From the NCBI GenBank assembly GCA_045802605.1, contig JBJMQS010000030.1, positions 124,001 through 188,000 of the forward strand: a DNA stretch of 64,000 nucleotides. Direction: 5' to 3'. This DNA comes from JBJMQS01 sp045802605. GTDB lineage: Bacteria > Planctomycetota > Planctomycetia > Gemmatales > Gemmataceae. Positions 8,501-18,800 of the stretch are shown one piece after another (the first letter of the stretch is position 1; each line of letters begins with the position of its first letter). A program made the position numbers and the translations under genes. Under the pieces are notes generated by a model. That model made no database searches. It worked only from the letters and a program-made list of their open reading frames with translations, and was not told where the DNA came from.

Positions 8501-11020
8501 ACAACCAGCCGACCAATCGACGTCGGCACTGTCACGACCGGATCACTTAGCTTTTTCGACAGCGAACTCGATTTGATTGTGGCTGGCACTCTTTTCATCG
8601 GGAACAGCGCGTCTGGGGCGATCACCGTGAGTGCCAACATCAGCCACGGCAACAACCTGACGCTGACCACCGGGGCTGGCCTTACCAGCATTGGCGGCAT
8701 CGCGATGGCAGTCAACAAGAGTCTAACTGTCTCCGCCGTGGGTACTATTACTCTGACAGGGGGGGGTTCCCCTTTTTCTGCCACCGGCAGCGGTTCAATT
8801 GGGCTGACGACCCAGGGCGAGATCTCGATATCCGGAAGCGCGGCCGTCACCACCGCGGACGGAGCGTTGACGTTGTCGGCCAATCAGCAAGCCTCGCCGA
8901 CGAGTGGCACATTTACCGGAATAAATTTGTCCAGCGGATCGATTACAGTCAGCGGTAACGGGGTCCTCACGTTACTCGGTCGCGGCGGTGACGCTGGGCG
9001 AGGTATTGCTCTGGCGTCCGGAAGCGTGGTGCAAGGTGGCAAACTTGGAACAACGCAGATTCAGGGGACGGCTGGAACAAGTACCGCCGGTTTGGGTATA
9101 GGTGTTGATCTGTCTGGAAAACTCAGCACTTTGGGCAGCGACCTTCAGATTACGGGACAAGGAAACACGGCTTCGACCGGCAACTCCAACAATGGAATTG
9201 GACTCCACGCCACCGCCACGATCACTATGACCACAGGCGCCACTCAAATCATGGGCACCGCCGGCGGCACGGCCGGCGCAGGACTGTCGGCTGGTGTCTC
9301 CGGCGGCAATGCTCAGATCACGAGTTCCGCCGCTGTCGTTCTTATCGGAAAAGGGGGCGCGGGCTCGGGTACGAACAACGATGGCGTGTCGCTGAGTTCG
9401 ACGACCATTAGCACCAGCGGCAACATTTCTATTACCGGCACGGAAGGCAGCGGCACTTCGCTCGCGGGAATCACGGTGCAAGCGGGGAAGATCTCGACCG
9501 GTGCGTCGGCCGGCACCATTACTATGGTTGCCGACACTTTGGCGATTGGCTCATCGCCGAATATTAACACGGCCAATACCGCCACCTTCCGGCCACTTAC
9601 CGTCGGGCGCGCTATCAATCTGGGCGGTGCGGATACCATTGGTAGCGCGCTTGGATTAAGCGACTTCGAGTTGGACAGTGTTTCGGCCGGCACAATTCAA
9701 ATTGGCAATTCCAGTGCCGGCACGATTACCGTGAGCGCCCTTGTCGATCGTGCTTCGTCAACCGCTCTCGCGTTGACCACCGGGGCGGCTATCAACCTGA
9801 ATGCCGGCCTGGATTCCGGCGGCGGCAATATCATGCTGACAAGCGTTGGCGCGATCACGCAAACAGCCGGCGCGGTTTTGGCGAATGGCGGCACGCTGAC
9901 GCTCGCCGCCGCCGGCGGTCAGACGGCGACCTTTGTGACCGCGAACAACAAAGCGACATCGCTCGTCATCCCCACGGGTGTGACTGGCTTAATCAACGGC
10001 TCCTTCGATCCCTCCGGTGCCGTGCAAGTCGATGGCACGCTCGGCGGCACGAACGGCTCAGTAGGTACGACTACCGTGACCGGTACCGGAAGGATTGCTC
10101 CGGGTAATAGTCCAGGCAAATTGACCACCGGCAATATCGTCTTTAATTCGGCATCCGTGTTTGCGGTCGAATTGAATGGTACGACCGCCGGTTCGTCGTA
10201 CGATCAACTTGCCGTCAGCGGCACAGTCAACCTCGGCGGAGCGACGCTGCAAGGCTCGCTGGGTTTTGTTCCTACTCCCGGACAAGTGTTCAAGATCATC
10301 GACAACGACGGAACCGGCGATGCCGTGACTGGCACATTCAATGGCTACATCGAAGGCGCAAGCGTTCCCGTCGGCCCCTACAACTTCACGATCAGCTACC
10401 AGGGTGGCGACGGCAATGATGTGACGCTCACCGCGTTGACGCCGCCGACGGTGACTTCCGTTGTGCTCGACAATGGTCCGGGCGCGGGCGGATTGGATGC
10501 CACGCAGCGATCGGAAGTGCGCCGGATTATTGTGACCTTTTCCCAGCCGGTGAATTTCTCTGGTCCGCTCGTTAACGCCTTTAGCCTTTCGCGGAGCGCC
10601 ACAAGCGCCAGCGCGGGCACCACTGGACCGGTGAGTTTGACACCGACTCCCACGAGCGGGCCAACGAGTTCCGTGACGCTGACGTTCACCGGCACCTACG
10701 CCGACGTAACGGGTTCATTGGTAGACGGCATTTACGATTTCGTCATCGACGCATCCAAAGTCAGCGGCACCGGCGGCCAACTGAATGGCAGCGGCGCGGG
10801 AGCCGGCACTAACTACTCGGTGACGGGCTCGTCGGCCAACAAATGGTTCCGCTTCTTCGGCGATCAAGATGGCAACGCCGCAGTGGACCAGACCGACTAT
10901 CTGGTCTTTCGCAATGCTCTTTCCGGCGGCCCGAACGTGGTCTTCGATTTCGATGGCAGTGGGGACGTCGATCAAGTGGACTATCTCAATTTCCGGAACC
11001 GCCTTTCCGGGTCGCCGTAA
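5558..11020 (+). CDS. Giant secreted repeat protein with GEVED-like and dockerin-like domains
   Basis: This 1820-aa protein is probably an extracellular structural or adhesive protein. A GAGGTG Shine-Dalgarno site supports the ATG. The basic N-terminus ends in the planctomycete motif LETRLAPA (about 26-33). Residues of about 40-280 look like a jelly-roll, concanavalin-like region. DFGDAP (near 287) to GEVEDY (near 445) marks a GEVED-type module. The long middle, about 460-1690, is Gly/Thr/Ser/Asn-rich with short beta-strand repeats resembling autotransporter-associated or right-handed helix repeats. The C-terminus (about 1765-1820) has two EF-hand-like segments (DQDGNAAVDQTDYLVFR, DGSGDVDQVDYLNFR) and forms a dockerin type I-like domain. 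Cysteine is almost absent. No cohesin partner is seen in the window. Confidence 0.88.
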   Translation: MRPQPRSMRSYRRSRFVRLAVQMLETRLAPAVLFSDSINRADVTGNPNGMGQLDDAYGPTPPSNYYYEPIWPSISGGPGTDLVSNALQNRFTDYGGVQFTTGSSSNSGVNVGQNLNIQADLYVPKTATGYATQAGIYFRSRSAFPGDGILGGTSAGYWVRLTSTGNIDIRPANTSPGFEAWTARPTTFNSTIFHTMVCAFNGTTNGLQVSLDGHLQTFYSALDGGLTTTVSIPATQNGTNDGTAGVSFGAESNRGQVGGQRTDNIIVSSYSLLTGLPVDNYFTNTLDFGDAPDAGFGRAANNYNTFVYDNGPSHVITPNLRMGATNGGENNASQNATASGDSSDDGISGALTYFIGGSASAQVNVTNTTGSVATLYGWIDYNGDGAFDNATERASIAVPTGTVTGNVTLNFPVVPGGSASSTFARFRLSTDAASANAQGLASDGEVEDYPVSINQSTTSVVLSGGNLLIDDVNGANTNDNITLKLVGANLRISDATNTVGAGTGAAQIDTKTVEVPLTSVTGYIWFTGQAGNDTFTLDLTGGNIFPTGGIKYDGGNPTTGPGDQLVISGGSQATVTYSYTNAHDGSVAMSAFGTVSYTGLEPIKNTGTATDIVFNLPAGPNNSTLGDDTSSGNGLSRLSGSTFEQTDFANPTNSLKINRGNAADSITVNALPDFNRALTSGSSTAPFGSATIGGNVTLASGFAFTEFCKSLQVNANVSVTLAGAGAASITATNNVSLASGAKISTVDGGLTINANTTATAATGFTGLSVDSATLTTSGTGTISILAYGGNDTTTANHHGILLQNSGKMTTTGSGLINIAGYAGNSSTGGVGIAIRSGSQITSAGTLLQMGGYASSFNASSSGSARGVEVSGTGSQIAGSSAAALIITGVGGNGSNNNNQGIYVGTTSSANAITSVNGQIILQGTAGAGSGFFGNDPDGLFVDKGTVSTTGLGTITVVADQTEINSTGAINAGGNSVVLRPNTTSRPIDVGTVTTGSLSFFDSELDLIVAGTLFIGNSASGAITVSANISHGNNLTLTTGAGLTSIGGIAMAVNKSLTVSAVGTITLTGGGSPFSATGSGSIGLTTQGEISISGSAAVTTADGALTLSANQQASPTSGTFTGINLSSGSITVSGNGVLTLLGRGGDAGRGIALASGSVVQGGKLGTTQIQGTAGTSTAGLGIGVDLSGKLSTLGSDLQITGQGNTASTGNSNNGIGLHATATITMTTGATQIMGTAGGTAGAGLSAGVSGGNAQITSSAAVVLIGKGGAGSGTNNDGVSLSSTTISTSGNISITGTEGSGTSLAGITVQAGKISTGASAGTITMVADTLAIGSSPNINTANTATFRPLTVGRAINLGGADTIGSALGLSDFELDSVSAGTIQIGNSSAGTITVSALVDRASSTALALTTGAAINLNAGLDSGGGNIMLTSVGAITQTAGAVLANGGTLTLAAAGGQTATFVTANNKATSLVIPTGVTGLINGSFDPSGAVQVDGTLGGTNGSVGTTTVTGTGRIAPGNSPGKLTTGNIVFNSASVFAVELNGTTAGSSYDQLAVSGTVNLGGATLQGSLGFVPTPGQVFKIIDNDGTGDAVTGTFNGYIEGASVPVGPYNFTISYQGGDGNDVTLTALTPPTVTSVVLDNGPGAGGLDATQRSEVRRIIVTFSQPVNFSGPLVNAFSLSRSATSASAGTTGPVSLTPTPTSGPTSSVTLTFTGTYADVTGSLVDGIYDFVIDASKVSGTGGQLNGSGAGAGTNYSVTGSSANKWFRFFGDQDGNAAVDQTDYLVFRNALSGGPNVVFDFDGSGDVDQVDYLNFRNRLSGSP

Positions 11021-11133
11021 ATTGAGCAGCGCATGAATGTAAAGTCGCCGCCGCGATGTCCTCGCTCACCCCGTTGGGAGCGGCGGGCCACTGACGATGC
11101 GCCGCTCAGTTGCGGAGCCATTTTCTATCGCTA

Positions 11134-11295
11134 CTAATGCACCTTCGCCAATCGCGCCATTTTCAACGTGCGGGGGACGCGGCTGGTGCTGGGCATGCCG
11201 TCGAAATAACGGCAGACTTCGCGCGGCGTGGGACGCCGGCCACGGAGCAAGCGGAATAGTTTGGCGTAAGCGGTGATTTGGAAAAGTGTCGGCAT
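11134..11295 (-). CDS. Small basic protein, 53 aa, unknown function
   Basis: The reading frame extends further upstream, but a very strong Shine-Dalgarno match (AAGGAGGTTGCC) directly before the ATG at 11295 fixes the start. The product begins MPTLFQITAYAKLFRLLRGR and is rich in Arg and Lys with one short amphipathic stretch. There is no signal peptide or recognised domain. It is transcribed away from the 90-aa gene at 11491 across a 195-bp gap, and its 3' end faces the end of the 1820-aa gene. A small DNA- or RNA-binding protein is possible but unsupported. Confidence 0.6.
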   Translation of the reverse strand: MPTLFQITAYAKLFRLLRGRRPTPREVCRYFDGMPSTSRVPRTLKMARLAKVH

Positions 11296-11490
11296 GGCAA
11301 CCTCCTTGAAGGGGGAGGGCGTCCATGCCCGGTATTCAATCGGGTCACAGGCTAACCAAATCCCGCTCACCTGGGAAGACCAAATTTTTTTTGTTCGTGC
11401 GAAAATTTTTTGCGGCGCACTTTTCGCCTCGTTGCGGGCTGGCTCTCCGAATACAACTAAAGGCCGGGAAGGATTCCAAGGAGCCTCGCC

Positions 11491-11763
11491 ATGAGTCATC
11501 GTTCCAGCGGCAAGCGTTTCCACGACGACATGCTCAAGCCGAAGAAGAGGCCGCGCCTGAGCCTGCCGGTGCTGGTGGCGGCGCGCGATTACAAGAAAAA
11601 AATAGCCGCCGCCGTGCTGGCCCGGCGCGAATTGGTCGCCGAAGTCGTCAAGCGCACGGATGGCCGCGTGGCCGCCCTCGAAACCCTCCGGCTCATCGCC
11701 GAAGAATTTGGCTTATCGCCATTCAGTGATTCGGACATCGATTTTTTGAACATGGAAGGCTGA
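11491..11763 (+). CDS. Small charged protein, 90 aa, unknown function
   Basis: An AAGGAG site 7 nt before the ATG supports this start. The N-terminal 30 residues are highly basic (KPKKRPRLSLP). The remainder is probably helical, with the acidic C-terminus FGLSPFSDSDIDFLNMEG. No family was recognised. It forms a divergent pair with the 53-aa gene, with the same kind of strong ribosome-binding site, so the two may be co-regulated. A toxin-antitoxin role cannot be argued from sequence. Confidence 0.6.
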   Translation: MSHRSSGKRFHDDMLKPKKRPRLSLPVLVAARDYKKKIAAAVLARRELVAEVVKRTDGRVAALETLRLIAEEFGLSPFSDSDIDFLNMEG

Positions 11764-11775
11764 AAACGGAAGGAC

Positions 11776-11938
11776 CAAGAAGCAAAATACAAGAACCAAA
11801 TAAGCACCAAGATCAATCGGCCAATAATCAACGACGGGGTTCCATGTGGTTTCCCTGTTTCTCGTTCCCAAACTTTGTTTGGGAACGAGGGGCGCTCGTG
11901 ATTACTTGGGACTTAGTTCTTGTCTTGCTGCTTGGAAG
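11776..11938. repeat. Imperfect inverted repeat between convergent genes
   Basis: An A-rich stretch near 11776-11812 (CCAAGAAGCAAAATACAAG) reappears, reverse-complemented and imperfect, near 11905-11937 (CTTGTCTTGCTGCTTGG). The two arms surround the perfect hairpin at 11861-11889. This kind of low-complexity inverted repeat is common between planctomycete genes; no transposase is present. Confidence 0.5.
11861..11889. terminator. Perfect 13-bp hairpin, possible bidirectional terminator
   Basis: CTCGTTCCCAAAC pairs perfectly with GTTTGGGAACGAG across a 3-nt loop. It lies between the convergent ends of the 90-aa gene (stop 11763) and the 3074-aa gene (stop 11939). No T-run follows on either strand, so termination is inferred from position. 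It may instead be a mobile palindromic repeat. Confidence 0.45.
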
Positions 11939-12845
11939 TTATCCGACGAACACTCCGCCGCGGAACGCCGGGCCGTAACCCAGGAACGCGTCGAGATCAC
12001 TGCTTGACGCCACGTCGATAACCCGCACATAAGACGGCAATGTCGAGGCCGGAGCGGCAATGATATCGTCGCGGCCATCGCCGTTGGTGTCGCGGGCAGC
12101 GATGTTCAGGCCGCCGGTGTATGAGGGCGTGAACGCGTAAAAGCTGGCTAAGAGGGAGAGGTCTACGCCGCTAAATGCTTTGACGTGCGGGCTGCCACCT
12201 GACGCCGGGGCGGTAATGATGTCAGCCCGGCCATCGCCATTCACATCGCCGGCGGTGATCGAAACGCCGCCACGGAAGTTGGGGTCGTAAGCGAAGAACT
12301 CGTGGATCACATTTGTTAGCCCAGCGGAAAACACGCGGACGTGTGGGCCGCCGCTCGGACCGGCCGCAACCATGACGTCAGCCCGGCCATCTCCATTCAC
12401 ATCACCGGCCGCCACGCGGACACCGCCGCGGAATCCGGCGCCAAACACAAAGTTCTCGGTCACCACTGTGCCGGTGGAATCAAATACCCGCACGTGGGGC
12501 CCACCCCCTTCGCCAGCGCCCACGATGATCTCGGCTCGGCCGTCGCCGTTGATATCGCCGGCAGCGACATAGATACCGCCGTAGAACGTCGGCATGAATG
12601 CCATGAACTCGAGAATGACCGCACCGGTAGCGCCGTCGAAGACGCGGACGTGTGGGCCGCCGCCGGGCCCGGGCCCGGTGATGAGGTCGGGAGTGCCGTC
12701 GCCATTAACGTCGCCGACGGCCACGCGCACGCCGCCATAGAAGCTGGCGTCATAGGCGAAGAAATTGAACCGCTCGACACCGCTGCCAAAATCAAAGACG
12801 CGAACGTGCGGCCCTCCGCCGGGGCCCGCGCCGGTCGCCACATAG
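11939..12845 (-). repeat. FG-GAP/VCBS repeat array (five DxNGDG units)
   Basis: Within the 3074-aa gene, a unit of about 62 codons recurs. It carries GGPHVRVFD, a Phe/Tyr-rich segment (FFAYDPNFRGGV) and a calcium loop of the DVNGDGRAD type. Five DxNGDG loops are visible. Such units normally close into a beta-propeller. Confidence 0.85.
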
Positions 12846-15800
12846 CGCGGCGGCGTGGTCGGAGCCAGCGTCGTCGCGGCGACGGAATTGGCGAACGTCG
12901 GCGACTGTGCCATGGAGCTGGGGTTGAAGCCGGCGAGCACACCACCGTTTCGCGGCGTCGATGCTAGTAATTGTTCCTTGCTCGCCAAAGGATCGCTCAA
13001 CTGCGCTCGGCTAAACATGTTGCCAGTGCCAAAAACGCCCGACACCAGCGAAAACGAAATCTCATTCGTGCCGGCGACACCGCCCTGAGTGCCCACCACC
13101 GCCGCACCAGCAAGAGGTGCAGGCTGCGCGTCGCTGAGTGTGTAGTTGCCGGGCCGAATCGCGGTGAAAATAAACGTGCCGCTCGGATTGGTGACGATCG
13201 TGCGCGAGATGGGTCGGCCCTTATCATCGGTACCCATCAAGTGGATCGGCACCCCGCCGATGCCTTGCTCGTTCGCATCCCGGACACCGTTTTGATTGAG
13301 GTCAATGTAAACCGAGCCCGCCACGCTGCTCGAAGGCGGATCATCGTCGATTATTGTGCCCTGGGCCGGATTGCCCACCAAGGCCGCGCCACTGATAACA
13401 TTCGCCGAGAGGGTAAATGTTTCATTGGTTTCGGTGATCGTGTCTTGGATCGTAGCAATGCGAGTGAGAATACTTGTCCCGCCCGCCGGGATGGTGACTT
13501 GCGTGCCGTTGGGTCCGATTGCGGGCAGCCAAGTGGTGCCGCCATCTATGGAAAACTCGAAGTTAGCGGCTTGGTAATCAACGCCCGCAGTCGCCGTGCC
13601 GCCAAACGCAGTGAGATCGAGCACGATCGGCGACCAGGACGGGTTGGTCAGACTAATCGAAAAGACGATGAGGCCGCCTTCCTTCACACTACCGTTGCCG
13701 ATCGTGATCGCGGGCGCCGGATCGTCATCGACAATAGTCCCCGTGCCGGAGTTAATGGCGGTAATGGCACCGCTAACTGCGGAGCCCGAGAGCGTGAAGG
13801 TTTCATTCGGTTCGTCAATGTTGTCCTGAATCGTTGCCACGCGAACGAGTATGCTGGTGCCGAGCGCCGGCAGGATCACTTGCGTGCCAGTCGGGCCCGT
13901 ACCTGAGAGCCAGTTCGCTCTTCCGTCGATGGAGTATTCAAAGTTGGTGGTAGTAAAATCGACGCCGGCCGTTGCCGTGCCACTGGTTCCGGTCAGGTCG
14001 AGAACGATGTTGTTCGAAGACGGGTTGGACATACTGATCGAAAAGACAAGCGGGCTCCCTTCCGTGGCGCTGCCATTGGCGATCGTCACTGTGGGCGCGG
14101 GATCGTCGTCGATAATCGTGCCGGTGCCTGAGTTGATAGTGCCAACGACGCCGCTGATTGCACTGCCCGAAAGTGTGAATGTCTCATTGGGTTCGTCGAT
14201 CGTGTCATCGAGCGTGGTGACTCGCACCAGAATTCCGGCGCTGGCAGCCGGGATCGTCACTTGCGTACCGCTGGGCCCGCCGCCCGGCAGCCAGCTCGCG
14301 CCGCCGTCGATCGAGTACCCAAAACTCGTGTTCGTGTAATCGAGGCCGGCCGTCGCGGTGTTGTCAGTCACGGTCAGATCGAGCACGGTCGGTGTGCTAG
14401 ACGGATTGGACAAGCTCAGGCTGAAGACGATCGGGGTGCCTTCGGTGCTGGTACCGGCGTTGATCGTCACGGTCGGCGCAGGGTCATCATCGATGATTGT
14501 GCCCACGCCTGGATTGATGGCGGTGACAGAGCCACTAAACGTTACGCCGGAGAGATTGAAAGTTTCATTGGGTTCGGCGATCAGATCCGCAATCGTGGCG
14601 ACGCGCACCAATAGGCTCGTCGAGTTAGCCGGGATCGTGACCGGCCGGCCGTTTGGATTGGCGCCAGGCAACCAAGTCGTGCCGCCATCGGTCGAGTATT
14701 CGAAATTAATGTCGGAGTAGTCGGAGGCCGCCGTAGCCGTGCCACCCGATGCATTGAGGTCGAGCACGATCGGCAATGACGAGGCATTGGACAAACTCAG
14801 TGTAAAGACCACTGGGCTGCCTTCGGTGGCGGAGCCGGGATTGATCGTGATCGTCGGTGCCGGATCATCGTCAATGATCGTGCCGACACCCGGATTGATG
14901 GAGGCGACGAATCCGCTTATCGTGACGCCAGCAAGATTAAAAGTCTCGTTCGGCTCGTCCGTTGTGTCGCTGATCGTAGTGACGCGCACCAAAATGCCGG
15001 CGGAATTCGCCGGTACTGTCACCTGTGTGGCATTCGGCCCGCCGCCCGGGAGCCAATTCGTGCCGCCATCGATGGAGAATTCAAAGTTGTTAGGTGAGTA
15101 ATCGCTGCCCGCCGTTGAGGTGCCACCCGACGCGGTCAAATCGAGAACGATGGCGCTCGACGATGGATTCGACAGGTTAATAGCGAACACAATAGGTGTG
15201 CCTTCAGTGCCCGATCCATTGGCGATGGTGACTGTGGGCGCGGGATCGTCATCGATGATCGTGCCCGTTCCCGGATTGATCGTGCCAACGACACCGCTGA
15301 CCGCACTGCCGGAAAGAGTGAACGTTTCATTTGGCTCGTCGATAGTGTCTTGCAGAGTTGCGACGCGAACGAGAATGCCGGCTTTGTTTGCCGGGATGGT
15401 CACTTGGGTGCTGTTAGGACCGCCGCCGGGCAGCCACGTCGTGCCGCCATCGATCGAGTATTCGAAATTCAATGGCGTGTAGTCACTGCCAGTCGTCGCC
15501 GTGATGTCGGCCGTGCTCAGATCCAAGACCGTCGGTGTGTTGGAGGGATTCGAGAGAGTGAGACTAAAGATTACAGGCGTCCCTTCCGTGCCGCTCCCGG
15601 AATTGATTGTGACCGTGGGAGCCGGATCGTCATCGATAATCGTGCCGACACCTGCATTCACGGCAGTGACAGAGCCGCTGACGGTAACGCCCGAGAGATT
15701 GAATGTCTCGTTCGGCTCGGCCACTGCGTCTGAAATAGACGCCACTCGAACTTGAATGCTCGTCGCACCGGCGGGGATGGTGATGCGCCGGCCGTTCGGA

Positions 15801-18800
15801 TTGGCGGCGGGCAGCCAAGTTGTGCCACCGTTGGTGGAGTATTCGAAGTTGATATCCGAGTAATCGGTCGCGGCCGTGGCGGTGCCGCCGGACGCTGTCA
15901 GGTCCAGCACGATTGGCAACGACGATGCGTTCGAGAAACTAAGTGTGAAAACGATCGGATTGCCTTCGATGCCGGATCCGGGATTGATCGTGATCGTGGG
16001 CGCCGGGTCGTCATTAATGATTGTCCCGGTGCCAGGATTGATCGCCGTGACCACGCCGCTGATGGCTGATCCCGAAAGGTTAAACGTCTCGTTGGGCTCA
16101 TCGACCGTGTCGCTGATCGTGATGACCCGTGCCTGAATCGCGGTGGCGAGCGCCGGCACGGTGACTTGCGTCCCATTGGGCCCTGCGCCGGGCAGCCAAT
16201 TGAGGCCGCCATCAATCGAATATTCAAAACTGAGGTCGAGATAGTCGCTCCCCGCAGTCGCGGTGCCGGCAGCCGCGGCAAGATTAATCACGATAACGCT
16301 AGCCGAAGCGTTGCTCAGCGTGACGTTGAAGACGACAGGATTGCCCTCGATCGCGGAGCCATTTGCAATCGTGACCGTGGGTGCGGGATCGTCGTCGATG
16401 ATGGTTCCGGTGCCGGGGTTAATGGCCGTCACGGAACCGCTCACGATCGCACCCGACAGGGTAAATGTCTCGTTGGGCTCGTCGATTGTGTCCGCGATGG
16501 TTGCCACCCGCGCCAGGATGCTCGTCGCCAACGCAGGGACCGTGACTTGCGTGCCATTTGGCCCGCCGCCCGGCAACCAACTTGCGCCGGCGTTCGTCGA
16601 ATATTCAAAGTTCACATTGGAGTAATCGACGCCGGTGATGGCCGTCACATCCGTCGCGGTCAAATCGATGACTATCCCGCTCGATGATGCATTACTCAGC
16701 GACATCGTAAACACGACCGGGGAGCCTTCGGCACCGCTGCCATTACTAATCGTGACGGTCGGCGCGGGATCATCGTCGATGATCGTGCCGGTTCCCGAAT
16801 TGACGCCAGTGATGGAGCCACTGAATAGTGCGCCCGAGAGAGTAAATGTTTCATCGGGCTCATCGATCGTGTCTTGCAGCGACGTGACCCGCACCAAAAT
16901 GCTAGTAGACCCGGCCGGGATGGTGACTCGCGTGCCGCCTGGGCCGACGCCGGGAGACCAGCTTACTCCGCCATTGGTCGAAAAATCAAAATTAGTGTTC
17001 TGATAATCACTTCCCGCCGTCGCAGTGCCGCCGGACGCCGACATGATCAGAACGATGTTAGTCGAAGAGGCATTGCTCAATTGCAGCGTGAAGACCAGTA
17101 GGCTGCCTTCGTTGCCGCTCGTGTCCTGAATCGTAACTGTGGGCGCGGGGTCATCGTCAAGAATCGTGCCGGTGCCGGAGTTGACCGCGGCCGCCGATCC
17201 AACCACGACGCTCCCAGATAAGTTGAACGTCTCATTGGGTTCGTCGATCGTGTCACTGACAGTCGCCACCCGTGCGAAGATGGTAGTGCTGCCGGCCGGT
17301 ATGGTAACCTCAGTTCCGCTCGCTCCACCGCCGGGCAGCCAGGTCGTGCCGCCATCGAGAGAAAACTCGAAGTTGCTCGGGCTGTAGTCGGTGCCACTCG
17401 TTGCGGTGCCGCCGGCCGTGCTCAGATTGAGGACGATCGGCGTGGCCGAAGGCCCCGACAAATTGATCGGGAATGGAACTGGTGATCCTTCGGTGGCACT
17501 GGCGTTCGTGATTGTGATTGTCGGCGCAGTGGTACTTTCGCCAAACGTGTAACCGGTGAGCCGCACTCCAGCGGCGATGGGGACATTCGAGATGGTGTCG
17601 TTGCCGACGGTGCCGCCGGCACTGCCCGCGGCATCGAGCCCATCGGTGTATCCGGCCGGTTGAATTTCCACCAGCGAGTATGTGCCAGGGACGACGCCGA
17701 TGATCGTGTAAACGCCGGCAGCATCAGTGGTCGCCGTGGCAATGACGGCGTTACCCGCATTGCGCAATTGCACAGTAACGCCAGCCACGCCAGGTTCACC
17801 GACGCCGCGCAAGCCATCGCCGTTGAGATCGAGATAAACCGAGCCCCCGAGGTTGCCGCCGGGCGTGATGGCCGCCGTTGCGACGTTGTTACTCGTATCG
17901 GGATCAAACTCCGTGGCGCTGGCGCGAGCCGTATACAAGGTCGCACCGGGTCCAACCACGAGAGCTTGCAGTGTCAATGTCGCGGTCGCGCCCGACAGGA
18001 AGTTCGGCAACTGCCATCGACCATTGTCAACGTCATAGGTCCCCGCGGTGGCACTCGCCGAGACGAACTGCAACCCCGGAGGCAATGGGTCATAGACAAC
18101 AGGGTCTGTCGCCACATCCGGACCGGCGTTGGACAGAGTCACCGTGTATGTGACAACGTCACCGATATTCGGTGTTGGCGAATTGACTGTTTTCACCAAG
18201 CTTAGATTCGCCGTCGTTGGTGTCACGACCGATTGCGCGGTGTTGTTGTTGGGGATCGTGTCAAATTGATCCGAGCCGCCCGTTGCCACGTTGGTGATGA
18301 TCGCGGGGTTATTCACCGTGGCGATAAGCAGTACTACCGCTTCCGCGCCGACCGCTAGATTGCCGACCGTCCATCGGCCCGTGCCCGAGTTGTAGCTGCC
18401 CTGGCTAGGAATCGCGGAGCCGAAAGTGACGCCGGCCGGCAAAACGTCATCGACATACACACCGGTTGTGTTGTTCGGCCCTCGATTGGTCACGCGAATA
18501 CTGTAAGCGATCGTGTCGCCAATCACCGCGCTGCTCGCGCTGATCTGCTTTTCCAGATCGATATCAGCGGTTTGCGGCGTGACCGACGCGGTTGCGATGT
18601 TGTCGCCCGGGTCGGGATCGAACTGATCCGAACTCACTGTCGCGCCGTTCGCACTCGGCGATGGATCGATGACCTTGACTTGCAGCGTCAAAATGCGCGA
18701 CTGACCAGAATTCAATGTGCCAACGGTCCACACCGAATTGGCACTGCTGTAGCTCCCTTGTGTCACCGCGGCGGAGACAAAGCTCATGCCCGCCGGAATC

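Noticed and set aside
13356..17397. Regular long frames on the plus strand inside the 3074-aa gene
   Set aside because: They recur with the 381-bp Calx-beta period and mirror its codon pattern; no start signals or domains.
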